Assembly: GCA_027007465.1 (NCBI GenBank)
Contig: JALTFF010000045.1
Span: forward strand, 1 to 9,981
Length of the DNA: 9,981 nucleotides
Origin: a bacterium
GTDB lineage: Bacteria > Patescibacteriota > Patescibacteriia > Patescibacteriales > JALTFF01
Direction: 5' to 3'
The position numbers were made by a program, and so were the translations under genes. Shown in pieces: positions 1 to 8,137 of the stretch. A model generated the notes under the pieces. The model searched no databases. It was not told the origin of the DNA and worked only from the letters and a program-made list of their open reading frames with translations. Within the stretch, counting starts at the first letter, position 1, and the number at the start of each line of letters is the position of its first letter.

Positions 1-1
1 A

Positions 2-253
2 ATAATAAGATATAAGCTCTAAGTTATTGGTATCAATGTGTTCAATTGTAAAAGATGAAATGCCTCCTGTCGGGTTAATATGTGTAGTTATTTCTTTTTG
101 TATAACTGCTAAACTATCATCATCAGCAGGGGATTTCTTTACTGTAAACCAAATAGTTGCCCCTGTAATATCAACAGGATTACCATCTTTATCCTTAAAT
201 TTTAAGGTTATAGGCTTAGTATCTCCTCGTCTAAAATCACTTATGCCAGTCAT
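2..253 (-). CDS. Phage tail/baseplate/fibre protein, N-terminal Ig-like domain (3'-partial)
   Basis: The first 84 residues are visible; the frame runs off the window at position 1. The ATG at 253 overlaps the stop of the giant gene (ATGA) and has AAGGAAGG 4 bases upstream. The sequence begins MTGISDFRRGDTKPITLKF, followed by DKDGNPVDITGATIWFTVKK, an acidic SPADDDS turn, AVIQKEIT, and a Thr-rich HINPTGGISSFTIE strand. RGDT-(x)n-KDxDGxPxDxTGAxIxFTVK followed by a DPxxG-type hairpin is a pattern I know from N-terminal Ig-like domains of phage tail-associated proteins (BppU N-terminal-like). These often attach a fibre or receptor-binding protein to the particle. Its place after the giant ejection-type gene, where T7 carries its tail fibre gene, agrees with this. 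Whether a receptor-binding part follows cannot be seen. Confidence 0.65.
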   Translation of the reverse strand, partial: MTGISDFRRGDTKPITLKFKDKDGNPVDITGATIWFTVKKSPADDDSLAVIQKEITTHINPTGGISSFTIEHIDTNNLELISYY

Positions 254-3200
254 TTTACCTTCCTTTTTTGTTCTATACTTAATTTATATGCTTTATTATA
301 AATGTCAAGTAATTGTGTCCGAGTGAACTTTGATTTCCTAAAATAAATATTCTCATACCATTTAATAGCTTGCTTAACTTTAAGCTGTTCATTTAGAGAA
401 AGTTCTCTAAAAAATTCAGCCCTTTTTGATTTAGGTACATTAACAAGAGGGTGCAACATTTTTAAAGATTTATTCATTGATTTTAATGTTCCATTATGTA
501 AATAATATTGTGCTAAATAATGAATAGCTGCATCTTTATCACCCACCTTAATAGCTTTTCTAAAATAGAAAGCATAGTTTGACTTCTCAGTTGGTATAGT
601 AACAGGTCTTTCAATTCCATTATCTTTTGCCCAAGTCCTTGCTATATCTTTAACTGTATAATAATTTGCCTCTTGTACGTCAGTATCATAAAACAATGAC
701 CTAAATGCAACATTCCCAAGCATACTTAAAGCACCCTTTTCATCTGGCTTAACTGGATTATTAGATAGCAAAACTTCATAAGGTAAACCCATACCATATA
801 AATTTAAGGCGTGTTTATATTTATCTCTAATTACTCTTGGGCTAAATACACTTGGGTATAATGAAAGACCAGACATAAGTTCAATAGATGTTTTTAATAT
901 AGGTGATGCCATATTTACAAGTTTATTAACAGGTGCTTTAGCTACATCTTTAAATATATCTGGAATTGGTTTCATACCTGTTGTTGCCTGATGTATAACT
1001 TCTGGAAAGTTTGATAATCCTCCCCAATCTAATAAGTCTGTTAAAGAACTATTTATACTTAAAGTTTTAGCCTCACCATTATTGTCTACACCAAGAATAA
1101 GTGAAATTCTACCTGAATTAGCATCATTTATTTGGTCAGATACCTGTGGGAACATTAAAGAGTTCCAAGCTGTTACCATTCCGTATAGGGCATAAGCTCT
1201 TACTGTTAAAGCAGCAGCTTGTGTTACAGGAATTTTACCTTGTTTAAGCATTTTTGTAGTTACCTTAAATAAGTTATAATATCTACCCATATTAACTTCT
1301 GTCCAAGACCAAAATGGAATTAAATTTGTTCTTAAATACTGACCACTTGGTGAAATATTACCATAATCCCCAATGCCCTCTCTTGCCATTTTAGCTGCTA
1401 ATTCATCTATTTTGCCTTCTTTTATAAATTCTTTAGCAATATCATTATCTACTACAGAAGTAATATTTTCAAGCTTTTCATTTTTAAGCATTTCTTTATA
1501 ATGCCTATAAGCTGCCAATCTTAAAATGCTTTCTCTGTAGTTATTCCACTTACCAGCCAGCTCAAAATATTGTTGGTATATTCCTGGCTTAGTACCCATA
1601 ACATCTCTAAACTTATCTATAGTTGCTATCTTTAAAACCTCTTCTGATGTTAAGTTAGAGCCTAAAACCAATGAGTCTTCAGCTTCTTGTATTTCTTTTA
1701 TTACATCTGTAGATAAATCTTTTTTGTCCCTTATATAATAATTATACAAATCTTTGGCTGCTTTTGGTGAATGTTTAAAGACTATCTTAGGGGAAAGTGT
1801 GAATGCAAATTCAGCATCTGATACAGCATTATTAGTAAAATATTTAAGTATCCTAAATGGTGAAAACAACACCCATTTCTTAAAAGTAGAAATATTAAAT
1901 CTCAAAAATTTTTCAATAGAAGATGGCTGAGCTAATCTTACAACTCTCTCCATTGCTTTAATTGTATCTTTATGTGCTAAAAATTGGTCATTATATTTTT
2001 GAATACCAACGCCAGGTCTCATTTCTTTTTCTATTCTACTTAAATCTACTGAGGAAATTCCTTCTTCTAAAATCTTTTTAGCTAAATCATTAGGTATTTG
2101 ATATACTGTAAATATATGTGGAATATCATCTATAGTATGTACTTCAAAGTCCTTATATTTTTCTCGTAGGTCGTCATAGCGGTACGCAATTGCTAAAGCA
2201 TCTTTCAAATCTTTTACTTTAATGATATTCTTACTCTTCAAATCCTTTTTAAGTTCTTCCCAAGTATAATTTTCAGCGGTCTTTAGGTTAGGCAAAATGT
2301 TATCTGCATAGTCTTTTAAAAGATTAAACTGTGCCAATGCTTCATATTCAGAATAAATATATTCAGTAACATACGGTTCGGCAGAATTTACTCTTTCAAG
2401 TAAAGGATTTACCATAGGAGTATTACCCTCATAAGTAGTATGCAACTTTATCCTATCGTGAAAAGTTCTTTCTGTTATTCTATGGAAATAGCTTTCTACA
2501 TCTAAAAATTGTGTAGAGCTTATATATCCTTTTTCTTTCAAATAATCTATTAAATCAGATAGTATCTTTGTTCTTCTCTTTAAGGCTTCTTTAACAGCAG
2601 GTGTACTATCAACTTTCTTTTGTAGTTTATTTAAAGTATTAACAACATCATCTTCTGTTTTAAATAGCCCTTTCCATTGCATTTGAATATTATCAAAAGT
2701 CTGTATTTTTTCTGATAATGAATGGTGTATGTCCTTTATAATAAGATATTGCTCCATTAACTTTTTGTCTGGCTCTTCTAAACCCTTTAATATTTCAGAC
2801 ATTTGACGTATTGTTTTTTCGTGAGCTATTGATTTTAAAGATGCTAATCTTCTAACAACTTCTCTTGCCTTTATTCTCTCTGGTATATTTAATTCAGGAG
2901 CAATACCTTTAGTAAAATCTGTAAAGAAGTTTTTTACAGCTGAGAGTGCTTCCATTGTTGTTTGGATAGCTCTGTTCTTTAGTTTTAAATCCTCTCTATG
3001 TGATAAAGTTTCAACTATATTGCCAAAATTATCCACAATAGAACCTGAAGATGGCATTGAGAATTTTGGTTGGGATAATAAATTAGTGTTATAATGCATA
3101 TAAGCCATATAATCAGCATTAGGCTTAGCTTCACCTGATAGTATTTTATAATAAATATCTTCTGGTGTTTTTGCCCCTTTAAATTTTAGCTTTAATTTAA

Positions 3201-6200
3201 ATAAGAATTTCTTTACTCTTTGGTATATATTATTAAGTAAACCTTTTTTGTAGAGTTTACTATTTACGCTATACAAAGCAAAATCATCTGCTATTTTCTC
3301 ATCCCAACTTCTTGGGTCATCTTTAAAAGTTTCAGTGTGTTTCTTTAAAATAGCTAACTCTTTATCAGATAGCATTCCATATTTATCTATTATATGAAAT
3401 AATTCGTGATATAATGTTTTACCAACAGTATCATCAGTATGATGAGCAAGCATTACAAGAGCAGACTTTTCTTTTGTATTAAAAATAACTGAGCCATTTA
3501 TATGCTGTACTTTATCTAACAGTTCTTTATCTGAAAGATGGTTTAGGTCAATATTATAATCATCTTTAAAAACCTGGATAACTTTATCCCTGCCGCCTAA
3601 ATCCTCTAAAGATAAATGTGAAATTAATTTCACTTTTATTTTTTTAGCTAACTCTTCGCCAAAAATATTCTTAATAATTTTTTCTGGTTTAAAATCAAAA
3701 CTTTTTTCTGCTTCTTTGCTTATAGTATCAACTGCTTTATGATAGCTATCAAATATTCTCTTTACATCTGCGGATAGCTTTATAATATTTTTATGCTGGT
3801 AAGGTGCAGTTTGGTCAATGAGAGTATCTAATGCAGTAGCCCATTTTTTTACATCTTCGCCAGTTATCTTATCTTTTTCAAAGGCTTGTTTTTTTCTAAA
3901 CTTATAAATATCTTCTATTTTATCTAAAAGATTTTCTTTTATATATTTAGTAATTTTTATACCTTGCTTTTTAGCATAGTCAATTAAATCTTTTCCAGAT
4001 GGTTTCTTTTTGCTAAAGGTATTTTTAGACTTTTCATTTTTAAATGGAAAGACAGCATCTCCTTCGTGAGATACAAAACCAAACTGTTCTTTAAATGGAA
4101 CACCTTCATCATCAAAAAATGGCTGAATATTTTCAGATTTATTATATAAATCGTCAGCCACTTTTTCTAAATCTTTTGAAGTTATTGTATATTCATTAGA
4201 TTTTTTATTGCTTTCGTTACCTATATACTTTTCTTTTAAATGTTTCTTACGATTCTCCCACCATTTAGAAGTGTAGGCAGTATTATCATTTAACCATTTC
4301 TCATTATCTTTTATCTTGTTGTTAAAACTTTCCCATTCTGCCTGTAGTGCATCTGGGGGTGTTTTAGTTTCTTTTATAAAATAGTCAGGATACTTTTTTT
4401 CAAATGCATCTTGCTGTTTAATTAATTTCTCTTTTCTTTTTTCATACTCTGCCGTTATTTTTTCATTATGTGCATCTACCTCTTCTTTAGTAGGTAAGAT
4501 TAAATAATGTTCAGTTCCATCGGGTGAGGATACCCGAATTTCTTTATTTGTTTTATTTTTATCTTTTACATATTTTATAATCTCAGGAGAAACCTCAAAA
4601 GATTTGGGTTTAGCATTTTTTGAATTTCCTTTAAAAGTAAGCTCATTTGTTTTTTCATTTATAGAAATATCACCAGCTTTATCATCAATAACCCTATCCA
4701 CAAATGTTTTCCAAGTAGTATATTTCTTTCCCCTACTTCCAGCAACCACACCATTCTTTTCGTCTTTGGCTATTTTTAATACTCTTAAATCTGTATGAAC
4801 AATATCATTAAGAGAGGGTAATTTTTTAGGTTTTGGATTTCTTGGAAGAGCTTTTAATTTATTTTGTGGTAATGCTTTCCTATTAGAAGCTGGTAATTTT
4901 TTAGCATTTCTTTTAAATTCTGTTTCTATTGGTATAACTGTGTCATTTTTAGGTTCTGTATATCCTATTCGTTTTAGATTTTTATTTTTTGGTAAGGCTT
5001 TAATACCTTCTTTAAAATATAGCATATTCAAATTATGTATCTGATTACTTATATACTCTTTCTCTTTTGCTTGTGCTTCACCCATTTTATCTTTTAATCC
5101 CTGTAATACTGCTATTTTATTAAAAATTCTTTCTGGTGAATCTTTTGCAGTTACTCTTGATAACTTATCTATAATTGGTCTTATAGTTTTTTCTGTTAGT
5201 TCTGACGGTAGCATTCTATCTATTTGGTCTGAATATTCTTTTTTCCTCTCATCTAATAGTTTATTAAATTTAGCTTGGAATTCTTTATGTATTTTTAAAG
5301 CTAAATCACGATTTGTTTTATTCTTAGATGAGCCTATTTCTACTATTCTTTTAAACATATTTGGGATAGTTTCTGGTGTTTCTGAAAACTTTGCATTATC
5401 ATTTCCAAATATATAAGTTTTTGCCATTTCAGGGGTATATTTATCTTTGGGTATTTTATCCCCTATTTTTGATAGAATTTTATTCTCTGTTAATCCAGTA
5501 GATTTATAAATCTCTACAGTTTTTTTATAATCTTCTTTACCTTTTGTATTCTTTATAATTGGCTCTTTACTATTAAACTTATCTAATATAGCTGCTTTAT
5601 GGTCTTCTTCTGAATATTTATAGGGTGTTGTTTCGCCTTTAGATGTTTTTACTTTTAAACCTTCTATTTTTGATATTGCTTTTTCATCACCAACAGGAGT
5701 TGATTGATATATGTCTTTAACTTTATTTAATCTCTTGCCAACTTTTGTTTGCAATATAGAAAGAGCTTCTAATTTCTTTTTCTTTTCATTAGCTTGAGCC
5801 AAATCTTTTTGAAATAGGGGTTCAGCATTTTCTTGGCTTTTTCTTAATTTTGCAAGTTCTTCTTCTCTTTTAGATTTTATATTTTTAAGTTGCCCTAATA
5901 CATCTGTTAATTTACTTACTGTTTCCTTTTTATCTATAATTTTATTTCCAAATTCCTCAGCTTTACCCAAAGTTGATATAGCACTATCTATTTTTTTACT
6001 GAGTATGTGTGCTTCTTTTGGTTTATCTTTAAAATTATCTGGATTTATATTAGAAAGTTCCTCTAAATTTTTATTTAATATCTCTTTATATTTAACAGCT
6101 ATTGGTGATTTAGGATTTTTCTTTATTATTCCGATTAAATTATTAGTTTGATTCTGTATAGCATCTACATTTTTTATATACCCATTTAATTCATCTGAAT

Positions 6201-7317
6201 GTTTTTGTTCTTCAACTTTTAATTCATTAGAAACTTTTTCTTTTCTAATTTCTTCTTTAGCTTTTGCTATGCCACCTAATCCGCCAGTTACACCCCCAAA
6301 TAATGCACCAAGAATAGCTGGTTCTTCTAATTTTTTTGTGTCTATGCCTTGACCAGAACCAAGTTCTTTAACAGCCTCAGCACCTGTTAAAGTGGCTGAT
6401 TGTAATAAACTCTCTTTTAAACCTTCAATAGCTGCTGATGTTGCTTTTGGAAATGCTTTAGCTATATTAGAACCTGTTAGGGTTTTTATTAACTCATTAG
6501 ATACCCCTTTTTCTGCTTTAGTTGCTCCTTTAAGAACACCTAATGCTCTTTCTGGTGAAGCGGTGTATAAAGTTGAAGCTGCCAAACCTGATGCTGTAGC
6601 TGCCAGAGGACTCTTTTTATTCTCTGGCTGGTTGCCATAAACTTCACCTATTTGAGAAGGTGCTACTACTGCTTGAGTTTGTATATTCCTTCCAATAATA
6701 TCTTGAATAGCTCTTGCTTTTCTTTGCTGTTCAGTAAAGTTAAGAGCCTCTTCAATAGCTTTTGAAACTTCCTCAGCCTTTGATGCTTTCTTTGCTATGC
6801 CCAATGCTCTTAATACAGATGGGGCTAACCTTGATGCTCCTTCAAGAACTCTACCCCCCAATCCACCAGCAGCCATCTCAGCACCAAATTCACCAAGACC
6901 GCCACCTAATTGTGCAGCATATTTTAAACCTGTTCCTATATTATGTATATCCCCTAATCCTATTTGTGGAACATAATTTCTTTCTTGTTCCTGTTGTATT
7001 TGCTGTACTCTATTGCTATAATATTCTGGAGATTCCATTCCAAGCATTTTACTAAATTCATCAAGATTTTTAAGAGTGCCTAAATAGCCTTCATAAAATC
7101 CTGATTTAGCAGTTTGCCATAAAGATGGTGCACTATTTTTATATATTATTTTAGATGCTGCAATTGTAGGGTCTTTGTATTTCTTTAAAAGAGTGTCAAC
7201 TTCTTGTTTATTATTTGAATTTTGAGAAATATAATCTTGTAAATAAGCATCAGGTGAAGAATATTGCCCTTTTATTTTATTAAAATTTTCTAAATAATTT
7301 TGATATTGTTTACTCAT
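250..7317 (-). CDS. Giant phage virion/ejection-type polyvalent protein with zincin metallopeptidase motif
   Basis: The protein has 2355 residues (roughly 265-270 kDa) and no cysteine that I could find. Visible parts in order: a helical N-terminus; a Gly-rich apolar stretch at 128-160 and an uncharged 19-residue one at 333-351; a long Lys/Glu-rich, coiled-coil-like body (about 352-770); a basic linker with five K(A/K)LP motifs (773-834); more charged helical sequence (835-1215); a zincin-like domain (about 1220-1360) with HELFH at 1304-1308 and EKIAD at 1340-1344; PKFSM at 1417; a helical region (1440-1800); and a C-terminal region with FSPFRILKYFTNN (1818), NYRESILRLAAYR (1926), IPFWSW (2000-2005) and SPILKTSIELMSG (2138-2150). 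HExxH plus a downstream ExxAD is the zinc-binding set of zincin peptidases, which occur in phage polyvalent proteins. The C-terminal motifs resemble ends of very large phage proteins (LPD38-like, from memory). Position suggests a T7 gp16 counterpart, but I see no lytic transglycosylase motif. It overlaps both neighbours by 4 bases. Confidence 0.8.
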   Translation of the reverse strand: MSKQYQNYLENFNKIKGQYSSPDAYLQDYISQNSNNKQEVDTLLKKYKDPTIAASKIIYKNSAPSLWQTAKSGFYEGYLGTLKNLDEFSKMLGMESPEYYSNRVQQIQQEQERNYVPQIGLGDIHNIGTGLKYAAQLGGGLGEFGAEMAAGGLGGRVLEGASRLAPSVLRALGIAKKASKAEEVSKAIEEALNFTEQQRKARAIQDIIGRNIQTQAVVAPSQIGEVYGNQPENKKSPLAATASGLAASTLYTASPERALGVLKGATKAEKGVSNELIKTLTGSNIAKAFPKATSAAIEGLKESLLQSATLTGAEAVKELGSGQGIDTKKLEEPAILGALFGGVTGGLGGIAKAKEEIRKEKVSNELKVEEQKHSDELNGYIKNVDAIQNQTNNLIGIIKKNPKSPIAVKYKEILNKNLEELSNINPDNFKDKPKEAHILSKKIDSAISTLGKAEEFGNKIIDKKETVSKLTDVLGQLKNIKSKREEELAKLRKSQENAEPLFQKDLAQANEKKKKLEALSILQTKVGKRLNKVKDIYQSTPVGDEKAISKIEGLKVKTSKGETTPYKYSEEDHKAAILDKFNSKEPIIKNTKGKEDYKKTVEIYKSTGLTENKILSKIGDKIPKDKYTPEMAKTYIFGNDNAKFSETPETIPNMFKRIVEIGSSKNKTNRDLALKIHKEFQAKFNKLLDERKKEYSDQIDRMLPSELTEKTIRPIIDKLSRVTAKDSPERIFNKIAVLQGLKDKMGEAQAKEKEYISNQIHNLNMLYFKEGIKALPKNKNLKRIGYTEPKNDTVIPIETEFKRNAKKLPASNRKALPQNKLKALPRNPKPKKLPSLNDIVHTDLRVLKIAKDEKNGVVAGSRGKKYTTWKTFVDRVIDDKAGDISINEKTNELTFKGNSKNAKPKSFEVSPEIIKYVKDKNKTNKEIRVSSPDGTEHYLILPTKEEVDAHNEKITAEYEKRKEKLIKQQDAFEKKYPDYFIKETKTPPDALQAEWESFNNKIKDNEKWLNDNTAYTSKWWENRKKHLKEKYIGNESNKKSNEYTITSKDLEKVADDLYNKSENIQPFFDDEGVPFKEQFGFVSHEGDAVFPFKNEKSKNTFSKKKPSGKDLIDYAKKQGIKITKYIKENLLDKIEDIYKFRKKQAFEKDKITGEDVKKWATALDTLIDQTAPYQHKNIIKLSADVKRIFDSYHKAVDTISKEAEKSFDFKPEKIIKNIFGEELAKKIKVKLISHLSLEDLGGRDKVIQVFKDDYNIDLNHLSDKELLDKVQHINGSVIFNTKEKSALVMLAHHTDDTVGKTLYHELFHIIDKYGMLSDKELAILKKHTETFKDDPRSWDEKIADDFALYSVNSKLYKKGLLNNIYQRVKKFLFKLKLKFKGAKTPEDIYYKILSGEAKPNADYMAYMHYNTNLLSQPKFSMPSSGSIVDNFGNIVETLSHREDLKLKNRAIQTTMEALSAVKNFFTDFTKGIAPELNIPERIKAREVVRRLASLKSIAHEKTIRQMSEILKGLEEPDKKLMEQYLIIKDIHHSLSEKIQTFDNIQMQWKGLFKTEDDVVNTLNKLQKKVDSTPAVKEALKRRTKILSDLIDYLKEKGYISSTQFLDVESYFHRITERTFHDRIKLHTTYEGNTPMVNPLLERVNSAEPYVTEYIYSEYEALAQFNLLKDYADNILPNLKTAENYTWEELKKDLKSKNIIKVKDLKDALAIAYRYDDLREKYKDFEVHTIDDIPHIFTVYQIPNDLAKKILEEGISSVDLSRIEKEMRPGVGIQKYNDQFLAHKDTIKAMERVVRLAQPSSIEKFLRFNISTFKKWVLFSPFRILKYFTNNAVSDAEFAFTLSPKIVFKHSPKAAKDLYNYYIRDKKDLSTDVIKEIQEAEDSLVLGSNLTSEEVLKIATIDKFRDVMGTKPGIYQQYFELAGKWNNYRESILRLAAYRHYKEMLKNEKLENITSVVDNDIAKEFIKEGKIDELAAKMAREGIGDYGNISPSGQYLRTNLIPFWSWTEVNMGRYYNLFKVTTKMLKQGKIPVTQAAALTVRAYALYGMVTAWNSLMFPQVSDQINDANSGRISLILGVDNNGEAKTLSINSSLTDLLDWGGLSNFPEVIHQATTGMKPIPDIFKDVAKAPVNKLVNMASPILKTSIELMSGLSLYPSVFSPRVIRDKYKHALNLYGMGLPYEVLLSNNPVKPDEKGALSMLGNVAFRSLFYDTDVQEANYYTVKDIARTWAKDNGIERPVTIPTEKSNYAFYFRKAIKVGDKDAAIHYLAQYYLHNGTLKSMNKSLKMLHPLVNVPKSKRAEFFRELSLNEQLKVKQAIKWYENIYFRKSKFTRTQLLDIYNKAYKLSIEQKRKVK
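254..265 (-). promoter_or_regulatory. Ribosome binding site of the Ig-like domain gene
   Basis: AAGGAAGG on the minus strand ends 4 bases before the ATG at 253, and its AAGGA part lies 7 bases away. The site falls inside the last codons of the giant gene, and start and stop overlap as ATGA. Confidence 0.7.
865..1875 (-). other. C-terminal conserved-looking region of the giant protein
   Basis: Residues about 1815-2150 are less Lys-rich and richer in aromatic residues than the rest. They carry FSPFRILKYFTNN, NYRESILRLAAYR, IPFWSWTEVNMG, an apolar helix (about 2028-2050), TDLLDWGG (W2098) and SPILKTSIELMSG in order. This series resembles the C-terminal parts of very large phage virion or polyvalent proteins (LPD38-like). 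The match is from memory and was not searched. Confidence 0.5.
3286..3408 (-). other. Zincin active-site segment within the giant protein
   Basis: Residues 1304-1344. HELFH supplies two zinc-ligand histidines (H1304, H1308) and the catalytic Glu (E1305). Thirty-two residues after H1308, EKIAD supplies the likely third ligand E1340 in the ExxA(D/N) context typical of gluzincin-like peptidases. The preceding segment ends TLYHELFH, with a strand-turn-helix rhythm expected just before the zinc helix. All residues needed for activity appear present. Confidence 0.7.
4816..5001 (-). repeat. KxLP short-motif repeats in the giant protein
   Basis: Residues 773-834 contain five copies of K(A/K)LP, with the Pro at 776, 809, 817, 825 and 834. 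The last four are spaced 8, 8 and 9 residues apart in a basic, Asn/Pro-rich, probably unstructured linker. It divides the N-terminal helical body from the following charged region and the zincin domain. Confidence 0.65.
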
Positions 7318-8123
7318 TTCTTTAAATCCTTTTCAGATAGTGCTGCCCAACCTTTAGGACTTTTTATACCTAATGATTTATTTATATATTTAGCTATACC
7401 ATCTATTGCTGCTTGGCTTGATGCTGTTGGTGTAGTTGCATTTACAGTAGCCAAATTTTTTAGAATATTTGAAAGTGTTGCTAATGTTTTTGTTTTTGTG
7501 TTATTTTTTGCATTAGCCAAATTAGTTTTGTATATATCAGCTAAATTTTTAACATTTTGATTTGTATTCATCTGCTGTTCTTTATTTAATATATCCTTAT
7601 ACTTATTAGAAGTATTATTTAATATTTTACTCAAATTAAATAAATTATTTTCATTTGCTATACTTGTTCCTTTATTAAAATTATTTATATTACTATTTTG
7701 ATTTTCAACTGCTCGTACTTCATTTAATGCCATAATTGCTTTTCCAATATCAGGTAGATTAAGACTATTTATTCTATCAAAATAAGTACCTAAATCAGCT
7801 GTAGCTGGATGAGTTTGGTTTACAAAATCCTGTGGCTGAAAACTATTTAACCTATTTAATACATCTGGTAAAGCAGTATTTAAATCATTAGCAGGTTGCG
7901 GAGTTGCAGCTTTAACAGGAATATATTTACCATCTACCCAGAATCCACCTGCATTAGTCTTCTTATTTTTTGTTTTACTTTTAATGTAAGATGTTTTTAC
8001 AGGAGTAGAAGTATTTTGCTGATTTTGTTTTATAAGTGCATCATATATATTCCCAATAAAAGGCTTATCAATTTCTGAATAAGTAGCAGGTGGGTTAAAA
8101 AAGTAAGTAGGAAAATTTGCCAT
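7314..8123 (-). CDS. Asn-rich low-complexity phage protein of unknown function
   Basis: The protein has 269 residues and starts at an ATG with AAGGAG 7 bases upstream. I do not recognise a family. Asn is 41 of 269 residues by my count, and there is no Cys. The N-terminal 100 residues are Pro/Asn-rich and probably extended, with an aromatic start (NFPTYFFNPP) and a GGFWVDGKYIPV patch (59-70). Residues 105-140 could form helices. Residues 145-225 carry loosely repeated Leu/Asn segments (NLSKILNN at 163, TLSNILKN at 216). The C-terminus is Lys-rich (SEKDLKK). There is no signal peptide or membrane segment. The gene overlaps the giant gene by ATGA. Its place just before the giant gene suggests a virion component or assembly partner for it, comparable by position to T7 gp15 though much shorter. 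Composition cannot separate this from a scaffold or linker protein. The reading frame is well supported; the function is not. Confidence 0.55.
   Translation of the reverse strand: MANFPTYFFNPPATYSEIDKPFIGNIYDALIKQNQQNTSTPVKTSYIKSKTKNKKTNAGGFWVDGKYIPVKAATPQPANDLNTALPDVLNRLNSFQPQDFVNQTHPATADLGTYFDRINSLNLPDIGKAIMALNEVRAVENQNSNINNFNKGTSIANENNLFNLSKILNNTSNKYKDILNKEQQMNTNQNVKNLADIYKTNLANAKNNTKTKTLATLSNILKNLATVNATTPTASSQAAIDGIAKYINKSLGIKSPKGWAALSEKDLKK
7318..7331 (-). promoter_or_regulatory. Ribosome binding site of the giant gene
   Basis: AAGGA on the minus strand is 9 bases from the ATG at 7317. It is weaker and more distant than the sites of the two upstream genes. Because this ATG overlaps the TGA of the previous gene, termination-reinitiation probably contributes to its translation. 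Confidence 0.6.
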
Positions 8124-8137
8124 AATTAAACTCCTTA
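8124..8137 (-). promoter_or_regulatory. Ribosome binding site of the 269-residue gene
   Basis: The minus strand reads TAAGGAGTTTAATT before the ATG at 8123: AAGGAG with a 7-base spacer. The site shares bases with the TAA stop of the preceding gene, so ribosomes finishing that gene end on the Shine-Dalgarno of the next. Confidence 0.8.

Noticed and set aside
250..7317. TGA read as tryptophan (Mycoplasma-like or recoded phage code)
   Set aside because: Trp is encoded by TGG throughout the giant gene, no internal TGA is present, and TGA acts as the stop in two typical ATGA overlaps.
250..7317. Giant crAss-like phage RNA polymerase or other virion polymerase
   Set aside because: No DxDxD/DxDGD catalytic motif or other polymerase motif was found in the 2355 residues.
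250..7317. Tape-measure protein of a long-tailed phage
   Set aside because: Length would fit, but the protein has a zincin site, a non-repetitive aromatic C-terminal region and few large hydrophobic blocks. The neighbours are not tail tube or chaperone genes. It remains an alternative until flanking genes are known.
8124..8134. Promoter or terminator in the largest intergenic gap
   Set aside because: Only 11 bases long and fully taken up by the ribosome binding site; no hairpin or -10/-35 pair fits.
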